Notes under the pieces: generated by a model | Databases searched by the model: none | What the model was told of the DNA's origin: nothing | What the model saw: the letters and a program-made list of their open reading frames with translations, nothing else | Program-made: the position numbers and the translations under genes | Virus record (IMG/VR): IMGVR_UViG_3300007609_001079 | Span: 37,662-101,661 of that record | Strand: one strand, 5' to 3' | Origin: a virus | DNA length: 64,000 nt | Shown: one piece after another, positions 57,814 to 64,000 of the stretch | Layout of the letters: each line of letters starts with the position of its first letter | Numbering within the stretch: position 1 is the stretch's first letter

Positions 57814-58333
57814 TTAAAAAATTATATTGAGTGAATCCACATTTATAGCAAAGTTGAGCTGATGCCCTATTCCAACTATCAGAATATAAATAAATTGTAT
57901 GATACTTTAAATCAGTTAACCACGTATAAAATGAATAATTATAAAATTTAAATCCAGCAATTGGTGGAGTCTTTGATTTTCTTGATAAAAATGCACCACC
58001 CACGTAAAGTTCATTTGGATTTAGTTGTTGATAGAGATTTATCCAATCAATAGTTATATTAGAATTAAACCAAGTCCATCCTACAACCACATCATCATAT
58101 AACCATAAAAAACATTCTGATTTATTTTGAAATCTTTTTATAATCTCATCTTTATTAGGGATACCATCCCATTCAAGGTCTATATGAAGTAGTTCCACAA
58201 CATATAATAATTCACTTAAATATTCATCATAGTTAGCTTCCGTTAGATGAATCAATTTATATGAATCATTTATACTTATTTTTTTAAATTCAGATTTTAA
58301 TAATCTAAATTGTACTATGTTATTTATATCCAT
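57800..58333 (-). CDS. GNAT-type acyltransferase
   Basis: 177 aa. The C-terminal SDSWNRASAQLCYKCGFTQY is the GNAT motif B region (N-x-x-[AS]-x-x-[LF]-[YC]-x-x-x-GF). WLYDDVVVGWTWF (about 76-88) fits the central beta strand that precedes the acetyl-CoA loop. It likely transfers an acetyl group to an amine of a sugar, protein or small molecule. The ATG lies 17 nt after a late-type motif (58351-58360). Confidence 0.65.
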   Translation of the reverse strand: MDINNIVQFRLLKSEFKKISINDSYKLIHLTEANYDEYLSELLYVVELLHIDLEWDGIPNKDEIIKRFQNKSECFLWLYDDVVVGWTWFNSNITIDWINLYQQLNPNELYVGGAFLSRKSKTPPIAGFKFYNYSFYTWLTDLKYHTIYLYSDSWNRASAQLCYKCGFTQYNFLNENN

Positions 58334-58350
58334 AAAACATGTTTATAGGT

Positions 58351-58360
58351 ATAAATATTA
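58351..58360 (-). promoter_or_regulatory. Late promoter motif (variant) before GNAT gene
   Basis: AATATTTATA on the minus strand, 17 nt before the GNAT ATG at 58333. It overlaps the 3' end of the upstream 123-aa gene. Confidence 0.5.
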
Positions 58361-58729
58361 TATTATGGTTTTTTGAATATTAGAAGTATCTTTATTAGAT
58401 TTTAACTGAGAGGTTTTATTTATTAAATCATTCTTTATTTCAACAATACCCGAACATCGTTCATAGTATTCTCTTTTTTCAAACCACTTTAATGATAACT
58501 CCAACACATCCATATAATCTTTTTTTTCTATTAAGATTGCTGCTGGTGCGTTCTCGTGGATAACCATCACCAATGATTCTCTGTTCTTTCTATTTGCTCG
58601 TTGGATGTTTTGAGATATTTGCCATAAGACATCATCACCACGGGATTCTAAGAATCTTTTTACTTGTGGATTACCATTATTGATATCCAAATATTTTTTC
58701 CAATTAACTGTACTTAAAGCTTTTCCCAT
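58358..58729 (-). CDS. Small protein, unknown
   Basis: 123 aa from the ATG at 58729, with GGAG 8 nt upstream; a TTG four codons up is rejected because it would leave the SD inside the gene. Helical with NIQRANRKNRESLVMVIHEN and KKDYMDVLELSLKWFE. No family recognised. It follows the 253-aa gene by 19 nt. Confidence 0.65.
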   Translation of the reverse strand: MGKALSTVNWKKYLDINNGNPQVKRFLESRGDDVLWQISQNIQRANRKNRESLVMVIHENAPAAILIEKKDYMDVLELSLKWFEKREYYERCSGIVEIKNDLINKTSQLKSNKDTSNIQKTII

Positions 58730-58748
58730 TCTGTACTCCAATTGTTTT

Positions 58749-59510
58749 TTAAAAATTAGTACCTATATTATAGTAATCTACAAAATCAATTCCCCTACCT
58801 CGTGTGAAAGGATTTGATATATCGTAACGTATGGGAATCTTAACTTCCGTTTTAACCGAACCACCCTCTGGTGTATTTGTTGTTAATTGAGTTGTAAGAA
58901 CTTTACCAATTGAATCATCTTGTACCAATTGGGTAGCTGTGGTTTCATTTTCTGCAACATATTCTATACCACTTTGTACTGCATCTGAATACTCTAACCC
59001 TACACCCATATCCGATTCTACATCATAGGTACTTGTATTCAAATTCCAAGTACCATACTCACCAATATTACGTAAAGTTTGAGTTTCACTTACCAACCAA
59101 TCAATGTGTTTAATTATATCTTCGGTTGTTTTTAAATTTTTGGTAATATTAACTTCCGCATACTTTTCACGAGTAGTAAATTTTTCCGCGTTTAATAACT
59201 CATCCTTTGAAAACTGAATACGTGTTACATTTGATTTTTGAATATATGGGTTACCCGATTTTAAACTATTTTCTAAAAAGGATTTGAATTGGGGTGAGGT
59301 ATATTCTTGACCATCCAATTCTAAGATAAAATTAAATGAAGTACCACTAACCACAGAAACCCCACGTAAATCTTCTATTGTGAAGTTTAGGGAGTTTTCA
59401 TTATAACGACCCTGGTAATCAATTGAGTTACCATTACTTTGATAACTTAACTCAACATTACGTTCGTCTGGATACTGATTTCTTAGTTGATTAATCCTTT
59501 TATAATCCAT
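58749..59510 (-). CDS. Beta-rich late-type protein, unknown
   Basis: 253 aa, rich in Thr/Ser/Asn and beta strands (VELSYQSNGNSIDYQGRYNE, GVSVVSGTSFNFILELDG), ending in FTRGRGIDFVDYYNIG. Composition is like the virion proteins of the left half, and a TATATTTATA motif (59514-59523) sits only 3 nt before the ATG. It may be a structural protein encoded away from the main late block, with a leaderless or very short leader mRNA. Confidence 0.6.
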   Translation of the reverse strand: MDYKRINQLRNQYPDERNVELSYQSNGNSIDYQGRYNENSLNFTIEDLRGVSVVSGTSFNFILELDGQEYTSPQFKSFLENSLKSGNPYIQKSNVTRIQFSKDELLNAEKFTTREKYAEVNITKNLKTTEDIIKHIDWLVSETQTLRNIGEYGTWNLNTSTYDVESDMGVGLEYSDAVQSGIEYVAENETTATQLVQDDSIGKVLTTQLTTNTPEGGSVKTEVKIPIRYDISNPFTRGRGIDFVDYYNIGTNF

Positions 59511-59513
59511 ATC

Positions 59514-59523
59514 TATAAATATA
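59514..59523 (-). promoter_or_regulatory. Late promoter motif adjoining the start codon
   Basis: TATATTTATA on the minus strand, 3 nt before the ATG at 59510. Transcription would start in or next to the start codon. Confidence 0.5.
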
Positions 59524-59535
59524 GATTGAAACGAA

Positions 59536-59694
59536 TTATGGTTTTAATTTGGAGTACGCAAGTTCGATAGAACTATGTAAATCCAACTTAGGATTTATTT
59601 CTCGTAATTCCTTTGCGAAGTTAATAACCTCATCGGTGATTCCGAGAGAATGTGCGTGGTGTAGTATTTCTTCTACCAATTCTGAATTTGTCAT
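59536..59694 (-). CDS. Small protein, unknown
   Basis: 52 aa, helical (MTNSELVEEILHHAHSLGIT, then VINFAKELREINPKLDLHSS). It starts in an AATAAGTTATG context shared with the small genes at the right end of the window. Not recognised. Confidence 0.65.
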   Translation of the reverse strand: MTNSELVEEILHHAHSLGITDEVINFAKELREINPKLDLHSSIELAYSKLKP

Positions 59695-59709
59695 AACTTA
59701 TTATAAGTA

Positions 59710-60756
59710 TTATATTATTTTATAATCTATAAAGTTGATAATATCTTTTATGGAATTTTTTAATCGGGTTGTTCGCAATGTAGTTATACCATTCTCCAAA
59801 TATATAATTATTTCTTTCTTTTCATCCGATGATAGATTTTTTATTGAATATTTTTTAGGATATGTTACAAAGTTATCAATGTGAAGTTCATTTTCATTAT
59901 TTATCAAATTTAATTTAAATAATTGTTCTATAAATTCATATATATCTTTTACATTATATGTTCCAATTGTATAAGAGATGTGCGTTTTTATATTATTATC
60001 ATGTAACGTTTTAATATTCTTTATAAGTGTGTTTGTATTTAATCCAACTCGTATAGCTTCACCCTTTTCATATAAACCATCTAAACTTACCTGTACAAGA
60101 ACTTCTTTAAATTCTTTCCATAATAAAAATAAATCATTCATTTCATATTTTATTACGGATAAATTTGTATTATATATTATTGATATATTGTTATTGTGTT
60201 TATGTAAAAAATTTAAAATTTCAAAATGTTCTTTGGTAATTAATGGCTCTCCACCTGCAAAGTATATGTGCTTTATGTTTTTTATATATGGAATCAACTC
60301 ATCTACAAACCCATCCTTTATATTTACTACTTTACTTATTCCAAGTTCTTTATGGTTATTTGTATAGTGCATGGATGAATATTCATGATTACACATTATA
60401 CATTTAAAGTTACATAGGTTTGAAAATCTAACATCTATATACTCAAAGTTAGGAGTTATATATCCGTTGGCATCCATATCATATTCAGATGATAATTGTT
60501 TTTTCCAATTCTCTCGTAGTGATTCTATACCAACTCGTTCGGTATCCCAACATATGTTACATAGTTTATTTTGAACACCGTTTGTTAAATCTAATCTAAG
60601 TTGTCTAAATTCTTTACTATTGTAAGCTTCTTCTATTGTTTGGTTTTTTAAGCTAATTGGATTTTTAAAATATCCCGAAATACAACACGCTTTTAATGTA
60701 CCATCCGTGTGTGTATATAGGTGTTTAAATGGTAATGGACAGAATACATCTTTCAT
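59710..60756 (-). CDS. Radical SAM protein
   Basis: 348 aa. CNFKCIMC (C115, C119, C122) binds the Fe-S cluster and FAGGEPL is the GGE motif. The N-terminal Cys set (C6, C24-C25, C66, C69) mirrors that of 42374-44137, so the two are paralogues, but this one lacks the coiled-coil tail. Substrate unknown. The ATG at 60756 overlaps the stop of the dCMP deaminase gene. Confidence 0.85.
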   Translation of the reverse strand: MKDVFCPLPFKHLYTHTDGTLKACCISGYFKNPISLKNQTIEEAYNSKEFRQLRLDLTNGVQNKLCNICWDTERVGIESLRENWKKQLSSEYDMDANGYITPNFEYIDVRFSNLCNFKCIMCNHEYSSMHYTNNHKELGISKVVNIKDGFVDELIPYIKNIKHIYFAGGEPLITKEHFEILNFLHKHNNNISIIYNTNLSVIKYEMNDLFLLWKEFKEVLVQVSLDGLYEKGEAIRVGLNTNTLIKNIKTLHDNNIKTHISYTIGTYNVKDIYEFIEQLFKLNLINNENELHIDNFVTYPKKYSIKNLSSDEKKEIIIYLENGITTLRTTRLKNSIKDIINFIDYKII

Positions 60757-61214
60757 TACATTCCACCGAATTCATCATCATAGAAACAAACTTTAACACC
60801 TGCTTCATCAAACATCTCCCAACTACGTTCTGCGGATTCAACCCATTTGATTCCTTGAGCCCCACCACCTTTTTCACAAAAGATACGAACAATCCCCGCA
60901 TTTATGATTCCTCGTGCACAATCTGAACAAGGAACTCCACATGAAAGGTACATGGTTGTTCCTTTAGTTGATACTCCTATTCTTGCTGCATTGTAGATTG
61001 CATTTCTTTCAGCGTGTTCAAACCAATAATACTTTTCTGGTCTTTCTTGTCTTTTCAATACATCATCGTTTATACCACGAGGAAATGAGTTATAACCAGT
61101 TGAGATGATTTCTTTATCTTTACCAACAATCACTACACCGATTTGTGTATTGTTATCTTTCGATTTTTTCTTAATCGTGTGTGCAAGTTCCCTAAAGTAT
61201 TCTACCCATCTCAT
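60756..61214 (-). CDS. dCMP deaminase
   Basis: 152 aa from the ATG at 61214, 11 nt after the stop of the previous gene; an ATG at 61244 would overlap that gene by 19 bp. Zinc-binding HAE at 67-69 and PCSDC (95-99, with Cys96, Cys99) are present. It converts dCMP to dUMP for dTMP synthesis, or supplies substrate to a base-modifying route. A T4 counterpart is gene cd. Confidence 0.9.
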   Translation of the reverse strand: MRWVEYFRELAHTIKKKSKDNNTQIGVVIVGKDKEIISTGYNSFPRGINDDVLKRQERPEKYYWFEHAERNAIYNAARIGVSTKGTTMYLSCGVPCSDCARGIINAGIVRIFCEKGGGAQGIKWVESAERSWEMFDEAGVKVCFYDDEFGGM

Positions 61215-61225
61215 ATTATTAATTT

Positions 61226-61435
61226 TTATTTTATATCTTCCCATGAAATTTCTTCTATCTCATCACAGAAGATGTAGTTACCATTTCTATTATCTTTAAA
61301 AGCACTATCTACCCCTAACCAATCTTTAATGGCAGGTGCATCTAATACTCTAACTATTGGATAAACGGCATGAACCATATATGGGGTATTATTAATATAC
61401 TGAATATATCTTTTATGGATTGGTAATCTACTCAT
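61226..61435 (-). CDS. Small protein, unknown
   Basis: 69 aa from the ATG at 61435, which overlaps the TAG of the 68-aa membrane gene (ATGAGTAG). Two earlier in-frame ATGs exist and cannot be fully ruled out. Sequence contains YIQYINNTPYMVHAVYPIVR and an acidic end. No family recognised. Confidence 0.6.
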   Translation of the reverse strand: MSRLPIHKRYIQYINNTPYMVHAVYPIVRVLDAPAIKDWLGVDSAFKDNRNGNYIFCDEIEEISWEDIK

Positions 61436-61634
61436 CCTCATCTTCGTAATTGATACCATTGATTAATTCCAAGTAGCCAGAACGTAGTATTATAAATAAC
61501 ATTACACTTCCCCAACATTCCATAAAAGAAAAATGGTGATATGGATTAATCCAAACACCAAGAAAATATAATACAAGTGTTATTACTACAAACACCAATA
61601 CTCCACTTAACCAATCTATAAAACTATCACTCAT
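61428..61634 (-). CDS. Small two-helix membrane protein
   Basis: 68 aa with two hydrophobic segments (about 9-28 and 38-55) and an acidic C-terminus (NYEDEDE). It lies directly after the tRNA cluster. Size and topology fit a phage membrane protein such as a holin-like or inhibitor protein, but its place far from the endolysin gives no support for a holin. Confidence 0.6.
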   Translation of the reverse strand: MSDSFIDWLSGVLVFVVITLVLYFLGVWINPYHHFSFMECWGSVMLFIILRSGYLELINGINYEDEDE

Positions 61635-61652
61635 ATTATTTAATTTAAGTTG

Positions 61653-61726
61653 CGGTCTGGACGAGACTCGAACTCGCGACCCCCTGCGTGACAGGCAGGT
61701 ATTCTAACCAACTGAACTACCAGACC
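61653..61726 (-). tRNA. tRNA-Asp (GTC)
   Basis: 74 nt. Acceptor stem GGTCTGG/CCAGACC, D-arm TAGTTCAGTTGGTTAGAAT, anticodon loop CTGTCAC with GTC, T-arm with TTCGA. CCA is not encoded. Confidence 0.95.
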
Positions 61727-61733
61727 AATATTG

Positions 61734-61818
61734 CGGAAGATGAGGGATTCGAACCCCCGGACCTGTTACAGTCAACAGTTTTCAAGACTGCCGCATTCGA
61801 CCACTCTGCCAATCTTCC
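61734..61818 (-). tRNA. tRNA-Ser (TGA)
   Basis: 85 nt with a long variable arm, as expected for serine. Acceptor stem GGAAGAT/ATCTTCC, anticodon loop CTTGAAA with TGA, T-loop TTCGAAT. CCA is not encoded. Confidence 0.95.
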
Positions 61819-61822
61819 TTTG

Positions 61823-61896
61823 AGCCTCCAACCGGATTCGAACCGATGACCTGCTGAGTACAAATCAGCTGCTCTAGCCAACTGAGCTATGGAGGC
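61823..61896 (-). tRNA. tRNA-Thr (TGT)
   Basis: 74 nt. Acceptor stem GCCTCCA/TGGAGGC, D-arm TAGCTCAGTTGGCTAGAGC, anticodon loop TTTGTAC with TGT, T-loop TTCGAAT. CCA is not encoded. Confidence 0.95.
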
Positions 61897-61946
61897 AATA
61901 AAATGAGATTGTATCGTTACCTATCATACAAAATCCCACGATTATT

Positions 61947-62300
61947 TTATTGATTCATTCTATATGTGTATGAATCTTTTTCAACTTTTTCTATTCTTTT
62001 TAATATCTCTTCATTCGTAGGAGGAATTTCAGAACGAAGTTTATCTACCGATTTAATAATTTGATTTGTCAATCTATCAAATCTTGATTGGGATGTGGAT
62101 TTAATATCACTTTCCGTTTCTCTTAATAGTTGATGCAAATCTGTCAATTCAATTTTTAACTTTTGAAAATCAGAACGAATGTAATTAAACACATGTTGAT
62201 TTTGTTCATATCTTTCTTGTAATTTAGTTTTTAATTTCCAAACTACAATTGATAAAATAATTACCGATACCGATAATAATACTATTGCTAATGTAACCAT
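61947..62300 (-). CDS. Small membrane protein with coiled coil
   Basis: 117 aa from the ATG at 62300. An in-frame extension up to 62414 is rejected because it would run through the tRNA-Glu gene. N-terminal transmembrane helix (about residues 3-24), then a charged coiled coil (KLKTKLQERYEQNQHVFNYI...). Located between tRNA-Glu and tRNA-Thr. Unknown function. Confidence 0.7.
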   Translation of the reverse strand: MVTLAIVLLSVSVIILSIVVWKLKTKLQERYEQNQHVFNYIRSDFQKLKIELTDLHQLLRETESDIKSTSQSRFDRLTNQIIKSVDKLRSEIPPTNEEILKRIEKVEKDSYTYRMNQ

Positions 62301-62315
62301 AATAAATAATTTTTG

Positions 62316-62387
62316 TAGCCCGTAGGAGAATCGAACTCCTCTCTCGTCCGTGAAAGGGACGTGTCCTAACCGATAGACGAACGGGCC
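62316..62387 (-). tRNA. tRNA-Glu (TTC)
   Basis: 72 nt. Acceptor stem GGCCCGT/ACGGGCT with one G-T pair, anticodon loop CTTTCAC with TTC, T-loop TTCGATT. CCA is not encoded. It lies apart from the other three tRNAs and closest to promoter 62473-62504. Confidence 0.92.
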
Positions 62388-62455
62388 ATAATGAGTAAAG
62401 ATATCTAATAACACTAAGTGGGTGGTTTTATTCCCATCTTCAACCTTTACTTGTA

Positions 62456-62465
62456 TATAAATATA
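62456..62465 (-). promoter_or_regulatory. Late promoter motif upstream of tRNA-Glu
   Basis: TATATTTATA on the minus strand, 68 nt before the tRNA-Glu 5' end and 7 nt downstream of the -7 box of promoter 62473-62504. The tRNAs could therefore be made both early and late. Confidence 0.5.
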
Positions 62466-62472
62466 TACCTTA

Positions 62473-62504
62473 CAAAGATACGAAAATTAATTTAATCTTC
62501 TAAA
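62473..62504 (-). promoter_or_regulatory. Host-type promoter for tRNA region
   Basis: TATCTTTG (62473-62480) with TTTCG before it and a 20-bp spacer. The -33 box is degenerate (TTTA instead of TTTG, 62501-62504) and lies in the end of the 53-aa gene. Confidence 0.6.
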
Positions 62505-62653
62505 TCTTTTTCCCAATTTTTATATTTGGGTCTTTTGTAATCTTTTTTACTCTTATGTACCTTCTCGGTCATCTTCTTTCCAATATGGTGGGATACCTCA
62601 CCATGAGTCATATCATCCCAATCCACTTTTTCTTTGTATCTATTCTTTGCCAT
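62492..62653 (-). CDS. Small basic protein, unknown
   Basis: 53 aa from the ATG at 62653. A GTG 24 nt upstream lies inside the preceding 43-aa gene and is rejected. Basic and charged (NRYKEKVDWDDMTHGEVSHH, then KVHKSKKDYKRPKYKNWEK). No family recognised. Confidence 0.6.
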   Translation of the reverse strand: MAKNRYKEKVDWDDMTHGEVSHHIGKKMTEKVHKSKKDYKRPKYKNWEKDLED

Positions 62654-62658
62654 TATTT

Positions 62659-62790
62659 CTAATCTAAAACTTCCCACGTAAATGGTTCTCGGTTACGTTG
62701 GTACTGATTCATAGACCACTCCAAATCATCAGTAGTAATTTCTAGCGTATCAGTACTACCATCTAAGTATGTTAATTTTATTTTATACAT
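62659..62790 (-). CDS. Very small protein, unknown
   Basis: 43 aa (MYKIKLTYLDGSTDTLEI, then DDLEWSMNQYQRN...FTWEVLD). A beta-hairpin-like start and a small helix fit a compact fold. It is followed 5 nt later by the 53-aa gene. Confidence 0.6.
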   Translation of the reverse strand: MYKIKLTYLDGSTDTLEITTDDLEWSMNQYQRNREPFTWEVLD

Positions 62791-62813
62791 AATCTTATGT
62801 GTTATCTATTTTA

Positions 62814-63437
62814 TTAAAACCCTTCGTATTCTTCCGGGTTATCAATTCTATCTTGTAGGTATTCTAAATAAACCACTTCTAACTCTTTTGTTAATTTATG
62901 AAGTCCATCGTGATAGTTTTCTAAGTAGAAATCATCTTCATCATATTCATCCCAATCAAATGGTTCATCATAATCTTCCATATCATCATAGTCAAACTTT
63001 CCATAAACGAAAGAACCACATGGGTCATAAGATTCATCTTCATAATCACCATAGAAGTAACATTCAGGGTCAATCTTCTGAAGTTCGTTTCTCAATACAT
63101 TCAAAAATGCAGTAGGTACTGACCACGCAGTTCTCAAAACAATGTTACACATTTTTGGTTCATCATCCACGTGTTCATATTCTACATACAACCATTTTGG
63201 CCCAATCATTTCTTCCCACAACTCATCTGAAGGGAAATCCACATCTTTATCCCAATCTTCTTTTGTGGTTTCATTAGAGTAAGAATAATCAGTTCCTTTG
63301 ATATTGTTGATAATATCCAATGCACTTGGTTCATACTTTCCATCAACTTTTTCAAACTTGAATATTTCTTGTAATCTTGTTGCTACTCGTGGTTCATCTG
63401 ATACCACATTCACAAAGGTTCTCATTTCGTTTGCCAT
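62814..63437 (-). CDS. Acidic protein, DUF1281/YubB-like ferredoxin-fold
   Basis: 207 aa. MANEMRTFVNVVSDEPRVAT, EEMIGPKWLYVEYEHVDDEP and LRTAWSVPTAFLNVLRNELQ follow the pattern of YubB/DUF1281-type proteins, in which an early strand and W-rich central strands form a ferredoxin-like sheet. A central run of Asp/Glu/Tyr (residues ~150-180) is strongly acidic, so DNA mimicry is conceivable. Function unknown. Confidence 0.5.
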   Translation of the reverse strand: MANEMRTFVNVVSDEPRVATRLQEIFKFEKVDGKYEPSALDIINNIKGTDYSYSNETTKEDWDKDVDFPSDELWEEMIGPKWLYVEYEHVDDEPKMCNIVLRTAWSVPTAFLNVLRNELQKIDPECYFYGDYEDESYDPCGSFVYGKFDYDDMEDYDEPFDWDEYDEDDFYLENYHDGLHKLTKELEVVYLEYLQDRIDNPEEYEGF

Positions 63438-63441
63438 AACT

Positions 63442-63594
63442 TTAACTTATTTCGTTTATTTCATCCCACAATTTTGCAATTGCGTTTCTAATGTTTTCTA
63501 TTGGTTCTCCTTTATCTTCTAACTCATCTACTAATTCCTCGATATCATCTAATTTCATTTCGATTAGTTGAAATATGTTTTCAATCGCTGTCAT
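63442..63594 (-). CDS. Very small protein, unknown
   Basis: 50 aa, one amphipathic acidic helix pair (MTAIENIFQLIEMKLDDIEE, then LEDKGEPIENIRNAIAKLWD). It starts in the ATAAGTTATG context. No family recognised. Confidence 0.6.
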   Translation of the reverse strand: MTAIENIFQLIEMKLDDIEELVDELEDKGEPIENIRNAIAKLWDEINEIS

Positions 63595-63597
63595 AAC

Positions 63598-63708
63598 TTA
63601 TTGGGTTTCTTTTATTTTATCCATTAAGGTTAAGATTTCTTCTTTCATATATTTGGTATGAACACCACTTATATAATTTAGTTCTTTTAAGATTTCTTCG
63701 GTACTCAT
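63598..63708 (-). CDS. Very small protein, unknown
   Basis: 36 aa (MSTEEILKELNYISGVHTKY and a Lys/Glu-rich end). Start context TATAAGTTATG. It is separated by 3 nt from both neighbours' coding sequence, which supports expression. No family recognised. Confidence 0.55.
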   Translation of the reverse strand: MSTEEILKELNYISGVHTKYMKEEILTLMDKIKETQ

Positions 63709-63711
63709 AAC

Positions 63712-63966
63712 TTATACTGTTTTATACAATTCACCATCTACGTAGATACGATACTCATCTACTACATTTCCATATCCATTTGGATTACCAATGGAATACA
63801 AATCTACATCAGTTTCAGGTACGATTTCCATTAGGGCATCATAGATTTGAGAATCATCTTGAGCGGATTGAATATCATTGTAAAGTGTTTCATCAAAGTA
63901 ACCTTCACCAATAACATGAGTAGTTCCATACCCATCATCCATTAATCGTTGAACTTTTAATTTCAT
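63712..63966 (-). CDS. Small protein, unknown
   Basis: 84 aa with Gly/Tyr/Asp-rich sequence (LMDDGYGTTHVIGEGYFDET, then NPNGYGNVVDEYRIYVDGEL), probably a small beta domain. No family recognised. Confidence 0.65.
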   Translation of the reverse strand: MKLKVQRLMDDGYGTTHVIGEGYFDETLYNDIQSAQDDSQIYDALMEIVPETDVDLYSIGNPNGYGNVVDEYRIYVDGELYKTV

Positions 63967-63967
63967 T

Positions 63968-64000
63968 TTAATAATCGTTTAGTTCTTCTAAATCTACTTC
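63968..64000 (-). CDS. Partial CDS at right edge (C-terminus only)
   Basis: Only the last ten codons and stop are in the window (EVDLEELNDY). The stop lies 1 nt before the next gene's start codon, so it is the upstream gene of that operon. Confidence 0.5.
   Translation of the reverse strand, partial: EVDLEELNDY

Noticed and set aside
59978-60367. 129-codon plus-strand open frame
   Set aside because: Antisense to the radical SAM gene; it crosses the codons for the conserved FAGGEP motif.
61908-61943. Weak hairpin downstream of tRNA-Thr
   Set aside because: Short A-T-rich stem with a bulge and no T run; may be chance or an RNA-processing feature, so not listed as a terminator.
62301-62414. 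N-terminal extension of the 117-aa membrane protein
   Set aside because: The extension would read through the tRNA-Glu gene; an ATG at 62300 right before the hydrophobic helix is a better start.

Overview
The window looks like part of the genome of a virulent, contractile-tailed (T4-like, myovirus-type) phage that infects a Bacteroidota host, probably a flavobacterium. It is AT-rich. T4-type genes are recognisable: gp25 and gp6 baseplate wedge proteins, a gp5-like hub or spike, a gp47+gp46 (SbcD/SbcC) fusion, a gp61-like primase, a UvsW-like helicase, a gp55-like late sigma factor and PhoH. The host group is inferred from several signs: promoters of the Bacteroidota form (TTG, 20 bp, TAnnTTTG), BACON-like domains, GCxDPxAxNYNP-type motifs in a virion protein, and lipoprotein signals followed by acidic residues. 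No capsid, portal, terminase, large tail sheath/tube or DNA polymerase gene is in the window, so it is an internal fragment. Both edges cut genes.

Layout. All genes but one lie on the minus strand, so transcription runs from right to left. Positions 63968-56634 hold small early-type genes, four tRNAs (Glu, Thr, Ser, Asp), dCMP deaminase, a radical SAM enzyme, a GNAT protein, a 2OG-Fe(II) oxygenase and PhoH. Positions 56634-37581 hold an ArgRS-like protein with a short leader ORF, two lipoproteins, a dNMP phosphatase, an HD protein, Hsp20, an EF-hand membrane protein, UV endonuclease, methyltransferase, 2OG oxygenase, sulfotransferase, helicase, a second radical SAM protein, a glycosyltransferase, SAM synthetase, a nucleotidylyltransferase, peptide deformylase and a lysozyme-like protein. 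Positions 37578-34641 hold the late sigma factor, a carbamoyltransferase and an exported protein. Positions 34550-16134 are the baseplate/tail block. Positions 15904-8605 hold a sulfotransferase, a GIY-YIG protein, a glycosyltransferase, primase, an SGNH hydrolase and the recombination nuclease. Positions 8372-169 encode two giant tail-fibre/adhesin proteins. The only plus-strand gene is a 52-aa ribbon-helix-helix regulator at 8457-8615.

Regulation. Two promoter classes can be read directly. One is host-like, with a 20-bp spacer and TTTCG just before the -7 box, and lies ahead of replication/metabolism operons. The other is a -7-only motif, TATATTTATA, 15-26 nt before virion and other late genes. 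It occurs in both orientations, each matching the gene it precedes, and fits recognition by the phage's own gp55-like sigma factor. Rho-independent terminators directly precede late promoters at 17289-17316 and 34588-34617. Late genes often carry Shine-Dalgarno sequences, and the early ones inspected do not.

How the genes may work together. SAM synthetase could feed the two radical SAM proteins and the methyltransferase. With two sulfotransferases, two 2OG oxygenases, three glycosyltransferase-like proteins, a GNAT protein and a carbamoyltransferase, the phage carries a large modification set of unknown target. No stretch over 300 bases lacks a gene. The longest protein-free stretch (61635-61946) is filled by three tRNAs.
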